DNA of 64,000 nucleotides from Blastococcus sp. CPCC 205250 (GCF_019799925.1 NZ_JABGCG010000001.1:1-64000), one strand, 5' to 3'; shown: positions 7,978 to 17,679, numbered from the stretch's first letter. Program-made: numbers and translations. The notes: generated by a model not told the origin, from the sequence alone.

Positions 7978-8598
7978 ATGACCGAGACCGCGTCCCCCCT
8001 CACCGCCCTCGCCCTGGTGTGCACCCTCTCGCCGTCCCCGAAGCCGTCCAGCAGCGAGAAGATGGCGCGCGAGGTGCTCGACGCCCTCGCCGGGCACGGG
8101 GTCACCGGCAACGTCGTCCGCGTCGTCGACCACGACGTGAAGCCCGGGGTCGAGGTCGACATGGGAGCCGGTGACGCCTGGCCGGCGATCCGCGAGCAGC
8201 TGATGGCCGCCGACATCCTGATCGTCTCCACGCCGACCTGGGTCGGCCACATGAGCAGCGTCGCCCAGCGGGTCCTCGAGCGGCTGGACGGCGAGCTGTC
8301 GGAGACCGACGACTCCGGCCGGCCGCTGGTCACCGGCAAGGTCGCGGTCACCGCCGTCGTGGGCAACGAGGACGGCGCGCACAAGATCACCGCCGACCTC
8401 ATGCAGGGCCTCAACGACATCGGCTTCACCATCCCGGCGCAGGGCGGGACGTACTGGAACGACGAGGCGATGGGCAGCCGCGACTACCTCGACCTCGAGG
8501 AGACCCCCGAGGCGGTCGCCTCGACCACGTCGACCCTCGCGGAGAACGCCGCGCACCTGGCTCGGGCGCTCCAGGGCACGCCCTACCCGGGGAGCTGA
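7978..8598 (+). CDS. NAD(P)H-dependent FMN reductase / flavodoxin-fold protein
   Basis: A 206-residue flavodoxin-like protein. The fold is recognised from ALVCTLSPSPKPSSSEKMA (beta-1 and phosphate loop), DILIVSTPTWVGHMSSVAQ (flavin-binding loop, typical of the NADPH-dependent FMN reductase family) and AVVGNEDGAHKITADLM. ATG 7978 starts 29 bases after the HAD gene and probably shares its operon. The product could reduce flavins or quinones. A role in reducing cobalt for B12 is possible from context but not shown. Confidence 0.78.
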   Translation: MTETASPLTALALVCTLSPSPKPSSSEKMAREVLDALAGHGVTGNVVRVVDHDVKPGVEVDMGAGDAWPAIREQLMAADILIVSTPTWVGHMSSVAQRVLERLDGELSETDDSGRPLVTGKVAVTAVVGNEDGAHKITADLMQGLNDIGFTIPAQGGTYWNDEAMGSRDYLDLEETPEAVASTTSTLAENAAHLARALQGTPYPGS

Positions 8599-8601
8599 GG
8601 G

Positions 8602-9867
8602 TCAGGCGGCGACCGGCTGAGCGGGCTCCGCGACGTCGGCGCCCGCCGGCCGGACCCTCCGCCGGTTGCGCCGCACCCCGACCACGGCGACCAGCGCCAG
8701 GACCACGCACACGGCGGCGTACACCTCGGCCACGGCCTCCAGTCCCACCGACGTCGCAGCCGCCCCGGCGACGATGGCCGGGAGGCTGAAGCTGAGGTAG
8801 CCGACGACGAACGAGGCCGACAGCAGCCCGGCCCGGTCGGCGGGGGCCACGTCGGCCGTCGTGGTGGAGATGGCGCCGAGGGCGGCGAGCCCGAAGCCCA
8901 GGCCGGAGACGACCGCCGAGACGAAGAGGACGGCGACCGACCCGGTCACCAGGGCGACGATCGTGGCGACCACCGCGGCGGCGAACACCGACGCGCCCCC
9001 GACCATCGCCCGCTGCGGCTCGACGGTCCGGCCGAGCACGGCGCCGAGGGCGGCCGAGCCCTGCATCGCCAGCACGAGCAGGCTGCCGACCAGGTGGTCC
9101 TCCAGGCCGAAGACCGTGGCGGCCAGCGACGGGCCCAGCGAGAGGTAGAGCCCGGCCAGCGCCCAGGCGGCGACCAGGACCGGGAGGGCCAGCAGGAACG
9201 CCGGGCGCTGAGCGCGGGGCACGCGCACCGCGGGGCGCAGCGAGGCCAGGGCGCCAGGAGCGCGCGGCGAGGTCTCGGGCAGCAGCAGCACGGTGGCGGC
9301 GGCCAGCACCAGGGCGATCGCCAGCACGGTGAACACCCAGTCGGTGGGCTCGGCGACGTACTCGACGACCAGCCCCGCGCCGACCGCGCCGATCGACAGC
9401 CCCAGCCCCGGGGACGCGCTGTTGACCAGGGCCCCCAGCGGCCGGTCGGCGCGCTGGCAGTCGAGCAGCACCGCGCCCAGGGTGCCGGTCAGCGCGCCCA
9501 TCGAGACGCCCTGGACCACCCGGGCGGCCAGCAGCCAGCCGACGCCGTCCGCGGCCAGGAACACCACCATCGCCGACGCCATGAGCAGCAGCCCACCCGC
9601 CAGGACCGGGCGCCGGCCCACGTGATCGGACAGCCCGCCGACCACCAGCAGGGTCACCAGCAGCGCGAACGCGTAGATGCCGAAGACGACCGTCAGCGTG
9701 CCGGACCCGAAGTCGAACCGCTCCGAGTAGACGCGGTACAGCGGCGTCGGCACCCCCGAGGCGGCCAGGGCCAGGAGCAGCAGACCCGTCGCAGTCCAGA
9801 ACGCCGGGGTGCGGGAGAGCGTCGGAGTCGGCACGAACGTTTGCAAGGGCAACGATCCCGGGTGCAT
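8602..9867 (-). CDS. MFS transporter
   Basis: A 421-residue membrane protein with about 12 hydrophobic segments. The MFS signature between helices 2 and 3 is GGLSDHVGRRPVLAGG, and there is a second small loop after the central segment. It starts (ATG 9867) 32 bases after the stop of cobIJ on the same strand, so it may be the last gene of a cobH-cobIJ-MFS operon. Substrate unknown; export of small molecules is the usual role for this drug:H+ antiporter-like group. Confidence 0.85.
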   Translation of the reverse strand: MHPGSLPLQTFVPTPTLSRTPAFWTATGLLLLALAASGVPTPLYRVYSERFDFGSGTLTVVFGIYAFALLVTLLVVGGLSDHVGRRPVLAGGLLLMASAMVVFLAADGVGWLLAARVVQGVSMGALTGTLGAVLLDCQRADRPLGALVNSASPGLGLSIGAVGAGLVVEYVAEPTDWVFTVLAIALVLAAATVLLLPETSPRAPGALASLRPAVRVPRAQRPAFLLALPVLVAAWALAGLYLSLGPSLAATVFGLEDHLVGSLLVLAMQGSAALGAVLGRTVEPQRAMVGGASVFAAAVVATIVALVTGSVAVLFVSAVVSGLGFGLAALGAISTTTADVAPADRAGLLSASFVVGYLSFSLPAIVAGAAATSVGLEAVAEVYAAVCVVLALVAVVGVRRNRRRVRPAGADVAEPAQPVAA

Positions 9868-9899
9868 TCCCGCCCCCGGCGTGTCCCCGGCCGGACCGC

Positions 9900-11390
9900 T
9901 CAGTAGGTCCGGGGGGTGTAGACGGCACCGCCGGGGCCGACCCGGGTGCGCGAGGAGCCGACGAGCACCAGGCAGCGCATGTCGACGGTCTCCGGGTCGA
10001 GCTCGCCGAGCGTCGTGATCCGCACGCTCTCCTCGGGTCCGCCGACGTCCCGGCCGACCACCACCACCGTGCCGGCGTCCCGCACGTCCAGCAGCGCCTC
10101 CTGCGCCTCGCCGAGCTGGTGCGGCCGGGCCTTGGACCGGGGGTTGTAGAGCGCGAGGACCAGGTCGGCCTGCGCCGCGTGCCGCAGCCGGTCGAGGACG
10201 ACGTCCCACGGCTTGAGCACGTCCGACAGGCTGATGACGGCGAAGTCGTGGCCCAGGGGTGCGCCCACCCGCGAGGCGACGGCCTGCGCGGCGGTCAGCC
10301 CGGGCAGCACCCGGACGGCGACGCCGGAGTACTCCGGCCGGTCGGCGACCTCGAGCACCGCGGCGGCCATGGCGAAGACGCCCGGGTCGCCGCTGGAGAC
10401 GACCGCGACCCGGCGCCCGGACCGCGCCAGCTCCAGGGCGTGCGCGGCCCGCTCGGCCTCGACGCGGTTGTCGCTGGGGTGGCGGGTCTGCCGCGGGTTA
10501 ACCTCCACCCGGTCCAGGTAGGGGCCGTACCCGATCAGGTCGTCGGCGGCGGCCAGGGCGGCGGCGGCCTCGGGCGTCGTCCAGGAGCGCTGCCCGGGGC
10601 CGAGGCCGACGACGACCACCTCGCCGGTGCGCGCCCGGTCCTCATCGTACTGCTCGGGGCCCGGGGTCGGCTCGGTCAGCGGGCTGGGCAGCAGCGCGAG
10701 GGAGAAGTACGGGACGGTGTCGGGGTCGACCTCGGCCAGCGGCATGGTGCGCTGCCGCTCGGTGGTCGCCCGCTCCACGTACAGCGCCCGGTCGAGGACG
10801 CCGGCCTCCTCGAAGGCGTCGCGCACGGAGCGGAAGGTCCGGCCGAGCTTCATCACCGCGGCCGAGTCGGTGGTCGCCAGCCACTCGGCGAGTTCCTCGG
10901 TGGGCAGCGTGCCGGGCAGCACGGTGAGCACCTCGTCGCGCTCGACCAGCGGCCGCCCGACCGCGGCGGCGGCGCCGCTGACGCTGGTCACGCCGGGCAC
11001 GACCTCGGTGGGGTACCGGTGCGCCAGCCGCTTGTGCATGTGCATGTACGAGCCGTAGAAGAGCGGGTCGCCCTCGGCGAGGACGACGACGTCGCGGCCG
11101 GCGTCCAGGTGCGCGGCCAGCCGGGCGGCCGCGGCCTCGTAGAACTCGTCGATGGCGCCCTGGTAGCCGCCGGGGTGGTCGGTGGTCTCGGTGGTGACCG
11201 GGTAGACCAGCAGCTCCTCGACCTGGCCCTCGCGCAGGTAGGGCGCAGCCAGGGCGCGGGCCACCGACCGGCCGTGCTGCGCCGCGTGGAAGGCCACGAC
11301 GTCGGCCGCGCCGATCAGCCGGGCGGCCTTGACCGTGACCAGCTCGGGGTCGCCGGGCCCGAGGCCCACCCCGTAGAGACGCCCGGTCAC
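9900..11390 (-). CDS. cobIJ: Fused precorrin-2 C20-methyltransferase / precorrin-3B C17-methyltransferase
   Basis: Two tetrapyrrole methylases in one 496-residue chain, as in mycobacteria. Residues 1 to about 240 are CobI ([53 protein letters not shown]), methylating C-20. Residues ~250-496 are CobJ ([51 protein letters not shown]), methylating C-17 with ring contraction after CobG. The start overlaps the cobH stop by four bases, so they are coupled. Confidence 0.95.
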   Translation of the reverse strand: MTGRLYGVGLGPGDPELVTVKAARLIGAADVVAFHAAQHGRSVARALAAPYLREGQVEELLVYPVTTETTDHPGGYQGAIDEFYEAAAARLAAHLDAGRDVVVLAEGDPLFYGSYMHMHKRLAHRYPTEVVPGVTSVSGAAAAVGRPLVERDEVLTVLPGTLPTEELAEWLATTDSAAVMKLGRTFRSVRDAFEEAGVLDRALYVERATTERQRTMPLAEVDPDTVPYFSLALLPSPLTEPTPGPEQYDEDRARTGEVVVVGLGPGQRSWTTPEAAAALAAADDLIGYGPYLDRVEVNPRQTRHPSDNRVEAERAAHALELARSGRRVAVVSSGDPGVFAMAAAVLEVADRPEYSGVAVRVLPGLTAAQAVASRVGAPLGHDFAVISLSDVLKPWDVVLDRLRHAAQADLVLALYNPRSKARPHQLGEAQEALLDVRDAGTVVVVGRDVGGPEESVRITTLGELDPETVDMRCLVLVGSSRTRVGPGGAVYTPRTY

Positions 11391-12007
11391 TCCTGGTCAC
11401 TCGCGATCGCGTTCACGGCGGCGACCGCCATCGCACTGCCGCCGCGCCGGCCGCGCACCACCAGGTGCTCCAGGTCCGTGGCGGCCAGGGCGTCCTTGGA
11501 CTCGGCGGCGCCGATGAAGCCGACCGGGATGCCCAGCACGGCGGCCGGCCGCGGGGCACCCGCCGCGATCATCTCCAGCAGGTGGAACAGCGCCGTCGGG
11601 GCGTTGCCGATGGCCACGACCGCGTCGTCGAGCCGGTCGCGCCACAGCTCCAGCGCGGCGGCGCTGCGGGTGGTGCCGAGCCGGGCGGCGAGGTCGGGGA
11701 CCCGCGGGTCGTCCAGCGTGCAGACGACGTCGTTGTCGGCCGGCAGGCGCCGGCGGGTGATGCCGGAGGCGACCATCTTCGCGTCGCAGAGCACGGGGGC
11801 CCCCGCGTCGAGGGCGGCGCGGGCGCGGGACACGACGGCGGGGGAGAAGGCGACGTCGGGCACCAGGTCGACCTGGCCGCACGCGTGGATCATCCGCACG
11901 ACCACCCGGGCGACGTCCTCGGGCAGGCCGGCCAGGTCGGCCTCGGCGCGGATGGTGGCGAACGACTGCCGGTAGATCTCGGCGCCGTCCTTCTCGTAGG
12001 CGTACAT
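11387..12007 (-). CDS. cobH: Precorrin-8X methylmutase
   Basis: Moves the methyl group from C-11 to C-12 to give hydrogenobyrinic acid. The 206-residue product has the family N-terminus [16 protein letters not shown] and the motif [17 protein letters not shown], whose His41 matches the catalytic histidine of CobH/CbiC, then [17 protein letters not shown] and [16 protein letters not shown]. It is first in a minus-strand unit with cobIJ. Only 59 bases separate its start from the divergent glgC, so both promoters must lie there. Confidence 0.95.
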   Translation of the reverse strand: MYAYEKDGAEIYRQSFATIRAEADLAGLPEDVARVVVRMIHACGQVDLVPDVAFSPAVVSRARAALDAGAPVLCDAKMVASGITRRRLPADNDVVCTLDDPRVPDLAARLGTTRSAAALELWRDRLDDAVVAIGNAPTALFHLLEMIAAGAPRPAAVLGIPVGFIGAAESKDALAATDLEHLVVRGRRGGSAMAVAAVNAIASDQE

Positions 12008-12066
12008 CGGCGAGGAGGCTACGTGTCGCGGGTGCAGGCTCTGCCGGGAGCGGGTAGCGGACGGGC

Positions 12067-13251
12067 ATGGCCCTTCCCCGAGTGCTCGTCCTCGTCCTCG
12101 CCGGTGGCAAGGGCAACCGCCTCGAACTGCTGACCGAGACCCGCGCCAAGCCCGCCGTCCCCTTCGCCGGCGTCTACCGGCTCATCGACTTCCCGCTCTC
12201 CAACTGCGAGCACTCGGGCATCGCCGACGTGTGGGTGTCGGTGCAGTACCAGCCGCAGTCGGTGTCCGAGCACCTGGCCAACGGCCGCCCGTGGGACCTC
12301 GACCGCACCACCGGCGGGCTGATGATGATCCCGCCGTTCCAGGGCAACGAGCGCGGTGGCTGGAGCGAGGGCACCGCGGACGGGCTCTGGCGGCAGGCCG
12401 AGCTGGTCCGCGGCTTCGACCCTGACGCGCTCGTCGTCGTCAGCTCCGACGCGGTCTACAAGCTGGACTACCGCGAGGTCGTCGACGCCCACCTCGGCAG
12501 CGGCGCGGAGGTCACGATGGTGACCACCGAGGTCGCCGCGGACGACGCCGCGCGCTACGGGATCGTCCGCGTGGGGGAGGGCGGGAAGGTGGACGACTAC
12601 GCCTACAAGCCCGACGAGCCGGCGACCACGACGGCCACCAACGAGGTGTTCGTGTTCAGCCCCACGGCCACCCTCGACCGGCTGGAGGCGCTGAACGACG
12701 AGGTCGGCGAGGAGGGGCTGGAGGACCTCGGCTCGCACCTGCTGCCGGCGCAGACCCGCGACGGCGCCGCGCGCGCGTTCCGCTTCGACGGCTACTGGCG
12801 CGACGTCGGCACCGTGACGTCGTACTGGGAGGCGCACCAGGAGTTCCTCGCCGAGGAGCCGCCCATCGACCTCGACGAGCGCACCTGGCCGGTGCACACC
12901 CGCGGTGGCCGGCACAGCGCCGCGCGCGTCCTCGACGACGGGCAGATCGAGAACAGCCTGCTCTCCGGCGGGACCCGGATCTCGGGGAACGTGCGCGGCT
13001 CGGTGCTCTCGCCGGGTGTGATCGTCGAGGCCGGCGCCACGGTGGTCGACTCGGTCCTGCTGCCCGGCGTGCGGGTGCGCGCGGGGGCGACGGTCACCCG
13101 CACGGTGGTCGACGACGGCGTCGACATCGGCGACGGAGCGTCGGTCGGCGGGGACGGTGACATCACCCTGCTGGGCCGCGGTGTCCGGCTGGAGTCCGGG
13201 GCCGAGGTCCCGGCCGGCGGTCGTTTCCCCGACCCCGAGCAGGACCAGTAG
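12067..13251 (+). CDS. glgC: Glucose-1-phosphate adenylyltransferase (GlgC-type)
   Basis: Makes ADP-glucose for glycogen or related glucans. The N-terminal nucleotidyltransferase domain shows [20 protein letters not shown] and [16 protein letters not shown], with [10 protein letters not shown] as the metal-binding region. The C-terminal part (about residue 285 on) is a left-handed beta-helix with [19 protein letters not shown] hexapeptides. At 394 residues it is at the short end for GlgC. A TAGCGG box ends six bases before ATG 12067, suggesting a leaderless message. It is followed at once by a 21-bp terminator hairpin. Confidence 0.88.
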   Translation: MALPRVLVLVLAGGKGNRLELLTETRAKPAVPFAGVYRLIDFPLSNCEHSGIADVWVSVQYQPQSVSEHLANGRPWDLDRTTGGLMMIPPFQGNERGGWSEGTADGLWRQAELVRGFDPDALVVVSSDAVYKLDYREVVDAHLGSGAEVTMVTTEVAADDAARYGIVRVGEGGKVDDYAYKPDEPATTTATNEVFVFSPTATLDRLEALNDEVGEEGLEDLGSHLLPAQTRDGAARAFRFDGYWRDVGTVTSYWEAHQEFLAEEPPIDLDERTWPVHTRGGRHSAARVLDDGQIENSLLSGGTRISGNVRGSVLSPGVIVEAGATVVDSVLLPGVRVRAGATVTRTVVDDGVDIGDGASVGGDGDITLLGRGVRLESGAEVPAGGRFPDPEQDQ

Positions 13252-13253
13252 GC

Positions 13254-13299
13254 GCTCGCTCGTGCTCTGCCCACCACCGTGGGCAGAGCACGAGCGAGC
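13254..13299. terminator. Perfect 21-bp stem-loop between convergent glgC and cobG
   Basis: Arms 13254-13274 and 13279-13299 are exact reverse complements (GCTCGCTCGTGC... against ...GCACGAGCGAGC) around a four-base loop CACC. It lies two bases after the glgC stop and 21 bases before the cobG stop, so it can end transcription from both sides. No U-tract follows, as is common in actinobacteria. Its length and perfection are unusual. Confidence 0.85.
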
Positions 13300-13320
13300 C
13301 AGGGTGCAGTCCCGCCGGGT

Positions 13321-14493
13321 TCAGCCGGCCGGTGTGCCGATCGCGTAGCCCGCGCCGGTCGCGACGACGTCGACGACCTCGCCGCGCGGGCGCCCGCAGC
13401 GGCGTCCGCACCCGGCCCAGTGCTGGCGGGCCCCGCCGGCGGGCAGTGCCCCCGTGGCGACGGCGCGCGTGGCGTCGGCCCGGACGTCGGCCAGCGACTT
13501 CGCGCACCCGGGCCGGCCGGCGCAGGCGGTGACGAGCAGCCAGGGGCTGTCCGGGTCGAGCACGAGACCGGCGGCGGTGAGGACCGCGGCCGCCGAGGCG
13601 TAGGGCAGATCCGGGACGGCGACCGCGCGCCCCGGTGTCACCTGCAGCCCCGCCGTCGCCGTGTCCGCGAGCAGGTCGGCCTGATCCGCCGTCAGCCGGC
13701 CGAGTGGCACGACCGCGACCAGCGCCGTCCGCCCGTCACGCTGGGGCACGACCCCGGCCGGGGTGGCCCGCGCGCGCGGGACGCCCGCCGGAGAGAGGGC
13801 CTCGGCAGGTGGGGCGGTCGTCGTCAGCCGCGCGGCCACCCGGGCGGGACCGTCGTCCAGCTCGGCCAGCCGCCAGGCGCTGCTGGCCTGCGCGGTGCGC
13901 TCGGCGAGGAAGGCGCGGGTGGCGGCCAGCGCGAGGGTCACAGCCCCGGCGGGCGCGGCGCGCAGGCCGCTGTCGGCACCGGCCAGCGTCAGCGCGACCG
14001 TGCCGCCGTCCAGCGCGAGCAGGCCGACGTCCCCGCCGAGCCCCGCCACGTCGCCACGTCCGTCGTCCAGCGTGGCCAGGTACCGGCCGGGCAGGTCGGC
14101 CAGGGCCGGGTCGGCGCACAGCCCGGCGTCGAGCGCGGCGACCCAGGGCGTGACGTCGAGGACGCCGCCTGCCGTGCGGCCCGACAGCGTGCTGGCCAGC
14201 ACGTTGCGCACGCGCTCGTGGGTCGCGCTGGGCAGCAGGCCGGCCGCCGCCAGTCGGCCCCCGAGCTCGACCTCCGCCCCGACAGGCAGCCCGCGCAGCT
14301 GCAGGCTGCCCCGGCTGGTGAGCTCCAGGGCGCCGTCGCCGAGATCCCGGGCCGCCGTCGCCAGGACGCGCAGCTGATCGGCGGACAGCAGACCGCCGGG
14401 CACCCGCACGCGGGCCAGTCCGCCGTCGGCGGCGGCGTGGGTTTGCAGCGCCCCGGGGCAGGCGTCGACGCGGTCGCGGATCGGGGTGCTCAT
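13321..14493 (-). CDS. cobG: Precorrin-3B synthase (CobG), sulfite/nitrite reductase-like
   Basis: Oxygen-dependent 4Fe-4S enzyme that hydroxylates C-20 and forms the gamma-lactone of precorrin-3B, a marker of aerobic B12 synthesis. The 390-residue protein starts RDRVDACPGALQTHAAADGG and has LTSRGSLQLRGL, both typical of the ferredoxin-like half domain. Cluster cysteines are seen near the C-terminus as CAGRPGC and CGRRC. ATG 14493 is used; the frame continues upstream only as antisense of the next gene. It is 13 bases downstream of the PLP-enzyme gene and may share its transcript. Confidence 0.9.
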   Translation of the reverse strand: MSTPIRDRVDACPGALQTHAAADGGLARVRVPGGLLSADQLRVLATAARDLGDGALELTSRGSLQLRGLPVGAEVELGGRLAAAGLLPSATHERVRNVLASTLSGRTAGGVLDVTPWVAALDAGLCADPALADLPGRYLATLDDGRGDVAGLGGDVGLLALDGGTVALTLAGADSGLRAAPAGAVTLALAATRAFLAERTAQASSAWRLAELDDGPARVAARLTTTAPPAEALSPAGVPRARATPAGVVPQRDGRTALVAVVPLGRLTADQADLLADTATAGLQVTPGRAVAVPDLPYASAAAVLTAAGLVLDPDSPWLLVTACAGRPGCAKSLADVRADATRAVATGALPAGGARQHWAGCGRRCGRPRGEVVDVVATGAGYAIGTPAG

Positions 14494-14506
14494 GACGGCA
14501 GCGAGG

Positions 14507-15466
14507 CTACGTCGCCCGACCGAGCGCGGCCGCCGCCAGCTCGGCGGCGACGGGGTGCCCGAAGAGGCCGGGCAGCCCGCCGGTGTGCACGAACACGGTC
14601 CGCTCGCCCGGGCGCACCTCCCCGTCGCGGACCGCTGCCGCGAGCCCGGCCAGTGCCTTCGCCGTGTAGACGGGGTCGAGCAGGAGACCCTCGGTGCGCG
14701 CGGCGGTACGCAGGACGGCTGCCCCGGCGGGGGTGAGCGCGCCGTAGCCGCCGCCCACCTGGTCCCGCCGCAGTCGCAGGGGCGCGTCCGGCCCGCCGAG
14801 GGCGGCGACCAGCCCGGCCACCCGCTGCACCGGATCGGGCACCGCCCCGGTGTCGACGCCGAGGACCCGCTCGGCGCCGAGGCCGGCCACCAGTCCGGCC
14901 ATGGTCCCGCCGGAACCGACGGCGACCACGACGTGCGCGGCGTCCGGCGCCTGCTCGGCCAGCTCCGCCGCACAGGCGAGATACCCCCGGGCGCCCACGG
15001 GGGACGACCCGCCCAGCGGCAGCAGCGCCGGCACCTCGCCGGCGTCCCGCAGCTCGTCGGCGACCTCGGCCGCGCGGCGGGCCAGCCCGTCGGCGTCGAC
15101 GTCCCCGGCCGGGACGACCCGGGCACCCAGCAGGGCCTCGAGGGCCAGGTTCCCGGGGCGTTCGGCGACCGGTGCGCCCGACAGCACGAGCACCGCCCGC
15201 AGGCCCAGCCGGGCGGCTGCGGCGGCGGTCATCCGCGCGTGGTTGCTCTGCGCGCCGCCGCTCGTGACCAGCACCGTGGCGTCGTCGGCCACCGCCTCGG
15301 CGACGAGGTGCTCGAGCTTGCGCACCTTGTTGCCGCCGCCCAGGTCGGTCAGGTCGTCCCGCTTGACCCAGAGGTCCCCGGGCCGCAGCCCGAGGGCGGC
15401 GGACAGCCGGGGAGCCGGGTCCAGCGGGGTCGGCCAGTGCGAGAGCAGGATCGGCGGGGCGGTCAC
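14507..15466 (-). CDS. PLP-dependent D-cysteine desulfhydrase / 1-aminocyclopropane-1-carboxylate deaminase family
   Basis: A 319-residue fold-type II PLP enzyme. The motif LGGGNKVRKLEHLVAEA holds the Schiff-base lysine, and TSGGAQSNHARMTAAAA is the substrate-binding loop shared by D-cysteine desulfhydrase and ACC deaminase. VVVAVGSGGTMAGLVAGL binds the PLP phosphate. The family cannot be split by eye; in soil actinobacteria D-cysteine desulfhydrase is the more common activity. It lies upstream of cobG on the same strand with a short gap. Confidence 0.85.
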   Translation of the reverse strand: MTAPPILLSHWPTPLDPAPRLSAALGLRPGDLWVKRDDLTDLGGGNKVRKLEHLVAEAVADDATVLVTSGGAQSNHARMTAAAAARLGLRAVLVLSGAPVAERPGNLALEALLGARVVPAGDVDADGLARRAAEVADELRDAGEVPALLPLGGSSPVGARGYLACAAELAEQAPDAAHVVVAVGSGGTMAGLVAGLGAERVLGVDTGAVPDPVQRVAGLVAALGGPDAPLRLRRDQVGGGYGALTPAGAAVLRTAARTEGLLLDPVYTAKALAGLAAAVRDGEVRPGERTVFVHTGGLPGLFGHPVAAELAAAALGRAT

Positions 15467-15486
15467 CCGGCCGATCCTGCCGCCGC

Positions 15487-15520
15487 GGACGTCCTCGTGC
15501 CGTGGACGTCCTCGTGCCGT
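15487..15520. repeat. 17-bp direct tandem repeat (two copies)
   Basis: GGACGTCCTCGTGCCGT occurs twice head to tail and is followed by a partial third start (GGAC). It lies in the 91-base gap between the alpha/beta hydrolase stop and the PLP-enzyme start, so copy-number change could alter that promoter or leader. No known motif is recognised. Confidence 0.7.
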
Positions 15521-15557
15521 GGACCCCAGGTGCCGGGGCCCGGGGCCGCCCCGGTGC

Positions 15558-16391
15558 TCAGGCGGCGGACGCCGTCGACGCCGTCCCGGCCGTCGCCTGG
15601 CGTGCCGTCGCGCGCCGCGCCGTGTCCAGGACCAGCCGGGCGATGGTGGCGGGCCGGTCCGACTGGGGCGCGTGACCGGCCGCCAGCAGGGGGGTGAAGC
15701 GGGCGCCCGGGACCAGCGGCAGGTAGCGCACGGTCTGGCCGGAGGCGATCCAGTCCGCCGCGCCCTGGACCAGCGTGACCGGGCAGTCGATGCGGTCCAG
15801 GCCCCGGGGCACGTCGACGAGCAGGGACCACAGCAGGGTCCGCCAGAAGTCGCGCGACCCGGAGAAGCCCTCGCGGGCCCCGATGGCCTCCTCCGGCGAG
15901 GTGCTCCACGGGCGGGCCTTCAGCGGCGCCAGCAGTGCGGTGCGGCCGACGGCCGACCGGGAGAAGGGGCCGATCAACGGGTCGAGCGTCCGCAGGGTGA
16001 ACCTGGCCGCCGCCATGCCCAGGCCCTGGACGAGACGCTCCGGCGGCACGTTGAGCCCGGACGGTGCGATCGCGACGACCGACCGGGCACGGCCGCGGAC
16101 GGCGAGTTCCAACCCGATGCGGGCGCCGAGGGAGTTGCCGAGCACGTGCACCCGGCCGACTCCCTCCGCGTCCAGCGTGCGCTCCACCGCGTCGGTGACC
16201 GCGGAGACGGTGGGGCGCTCGTCCAGGTGCCGCGACCCCCCGACGCCGGGCAGGTCGACGTTGAGCACGTCGAAGAGCGCGGTCAGCTCGGGGAGGACGG
16301 CGGTGAAGTCGCGCCGGGAGCTGCCCATGCCGTGCAGCAGGAGGAGCGGCTCGCCGGCACCGGAACGGGTGAGGGAGAGGGAAACGGTCAC
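15558..16391 (-). CDS. Alpha/beta hydrolase
   Basis: Serine hydrolase of about 277 residues. The oxyanion segment is EPLLLLHGMGSSRRDF, the nucleophile elbow VHVLGNSLGARIGLELA (GNSLG, Ser), and late PVTLVQGAADWIA and LLAAGHAPQSDRP carry the likely Asp and His. GTG 16391 gives the usual short N-terminus; GTG 16439 adds 16 residues and is also possible. Substrate unknown. The Ala/Thr-rich last 20 residues look like a disordered tail. Confidence 0.82.
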   Translation of the reverse strand: MTVSLSLTRSGAGEPLLLLHGMGSSRRDFTAVLPELTALFDVLNVDLPGVGGSRHLDERPTVSAVTDAVERTLDAEGVGRVHVLGNSLGARIGLELAVRGRARSVVAIAPSGLNVPPERLVQGLGMAAARFTLRTLDPLIGPFSRSAVGRTALLAPLKARPWSTSPEEAIGAREGFSGSRDFWRTLLWSLLVDVPRGLDRIDCPVTLVQGAADWIASGQTVRYLPLVPGARFTPLLAAGHAPQSDRPATIARLVLDTARRATARQATAGTASTASAA

Positions 16392-16458
16392 CGGGAGTCG
16401 GTACCCCGGCCGGCGGGCGGCATCGGTGACACCTGCCACGCCGGCGCTGCCCCGCCGG

Positions 16459-17136
16459 TCAGTCGAAGGACATCCACACGCGGCGGCGGTCGGCCCGGGA
16501 GCTGACCTCGGCCATCGCGTCGACCCGGCGTCGCTGGTCGGGCGTCGCGAGGCGCTGGACGACCGCGACCTCGGCGGCGCGCATGGCCCGCTCGGCCGCG
16601 TACTCCTCCGGGGTCGAGGGCGAGTCGTCGACCGGCTCCGGGTCGTCGTCGCTGGTCCGGGCGTACGGGCTGTCGGCGGGCAGGTTGCCGCTCACCCGGC
16701 CGTAGGCGCCGAGCAGCAGCAGGGTCAGCCCGGCGACCACCGAGAAGACGACGTTGGGGAAGCGGAAGGCCAGGAAGTTCCAGTCCGTGCGCAGCACGGC
16801 GAGGTTGGCCAGCGCCGAGAGCAGGAAGAGCGCGCCGACGACGATCATCACCGTCGAGGTCACCCGCGGACCGCGCAGCACGGCGGCCACCAGCACCGCG
16901 GCGGTGACCAGGGAGATGGTCGACAGCAGGCCGTTGGAGCTCAGGCCGAGCACGCGGTCGCCGTCGGTCGAGAAGAAGTCGAGTCCGTTGAGGAGGCCGA
17001 GGACGCCGAAGACGGCGATCGCGGCGGCGACGACGAGGGCACCGACGCGGTGGACGACGGGCACCCGCTGGCCTGGGGTGAGGGCGGTGGCTCCACGCTG
17101 TGGTGTCCAGTGGGGCCGGCTGAGGTGGAGGGTCAT
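16459..17136 (-). CDS. DUF4383 membrane protein
   Basis: A 225-residue membrane protein. Four hydrophobic helices fall at roughly residues 30-50, 70-90, 95-115 and 130-150, with the DUF4383 pattern of short loops (FGVLGLLNGLDFF, NFLAFRFPNVVFSVVAGL). The C-terminal 75 residues are charged and probably cytoplasmic. The start ATG 17136 has a strong GAGGAG ribosome site. No function is known for the family, which is widespread in actinobacteria. Confidence 0.82.
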   Translation of the reverse strand: MTLHLSRPHWTPQRGATALTPGQRVPVVHRVGALVVAAAIAVFGVLGLLNGLDFFSTDGDRVLGLSSNGLLSTISLVTAAVLVAAVLRGPRVTSTVMIVVGALFLLSALANLAVLRTDWNFLAFRFPNVVFSVVAGLTLLLLGAYGRVSGNLPADSPYARTSDDDPEPVDDSPSTPEEYAAERAMRAAEVAVVQRLATPDQRRRVDAMAEVSSRADRRRVWMSFD

Positions 17137-17260
17137 GGCGATCTCCTCGCTGGGGACGGGGACATCCGACCTTCCCGGCGGGGAGGTCCTTCGGATGCGC
17201 GCGACCTGGACGTGCACTACCCAACGGGAAGGCCCGGCACCCGCGCGGTGTTCACGCCGC

Positions 17261-17584
17261 GTGACCCAGTTCGACCTGCACTCCGAGTACCTGCGCGCCG
17301 ACCTGTTCCTCTCCATGGGACAGCCCACCGAGGCGGCCCGGATCCTCGTCCCGGTCGTCGAGGCCGAGCCGGCCAACGAGGCCGTCCTCGAGCTGCTCGC
17401 GCGGAGCTACTTCGCCTCCGCGCAGCTGGCCCGTGCCGAGGAGGCGCTCGGCCGGCTCCTCGAGCTCGCGCCGGTCAACGCCTGGGCCCGTCGCGCGCTG
17501 GCCCGCACCCTGGAGCGGCAGAGCCGCCGCGACGAGGCCGCCGCGCACCACCGCCTGGCCGACGCGCTGGGTGCCGCCCGCTGA
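17261..17584 (+). CDS. Small tetratricopeptide-repeat (TPR) protein
   Basis: A 107-residue all-helical protein with three TPR-like units, for example EYLRADLFLSMGQPTEAARI, AVLELLARSYFASAQLARAE and AWARRALARTLERQSRRDEA. These spacings of W/L/G/Y/A/F/A match TPR motifs. GTG 17261 starts the repeat region; the frame is open upstream without family character. It probably acts as a protein-binding adaptor; no partner is visible. A strong hairpin follows the stop. Confidence 0.75.
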   Translation: MTQFDLHSEYLRADLFLSMGQPTEAARILVPVVEAEPANEAVLELLARSYFASAQLARAEEALGRLLELAPVNAWARRALARTLERQSRRDEAAAHHRLADALGAAR

Positions 17585-17591
17585 CCCCACC

Positions 17592-17625
17592 CGCTGCCGC
17601 CGGACCCCACGGTCCGGCGGCAGCG
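17592..17625. terminator. 15-bp perfect stem-loop after the TPR gene
   Basis: Arms 17592-17606 (CGCTGCCGCCGGACC) and 17611-17625 are exact reverse complements with a CCAC loop, eight bases after the TPR stop. It fits a GC-rich terminator without U-tract and separates the TPR gene from the MerR-type promoter just downstream. Confidence 0.8.
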
Positions 17626-17648
17626 GCGCAGGTGGGCAAGAACGGTCG

Positions 17649-17679
17649 TTGACCTCGAGTGCACTGGAGTCCCTAGCGT
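17649..17679 (+). promoter_or_regulatory. MerR/SoxR-type promoter with operator inside a 19-bp spacer
   Basis: A -35 box TTGACC (17649-17654) and a -10 box TAGCGT (17674-17679) are 19 bases apart, the over-long spacing typical of MerR-family promoters. The spacer holds the near-perfect palindrome CTCGAGTGCACTGGAG (17654-17669, one mismatched pair), which resembles SoxR-type CTCAAG...CTTGAG operators. Seven bases after the -10 box is an ATG. No merR/soxR gene lies nearby, so the regulator must act in trans. Confidence 0.65.

Noticed and set aside
13321..15126. 601-codon reading of cobG extending upstream
   Set aside because: The first 211 codons are the out-of-frame shadow of the PLP enzyme; ATG 14493 begins the CobG homology.
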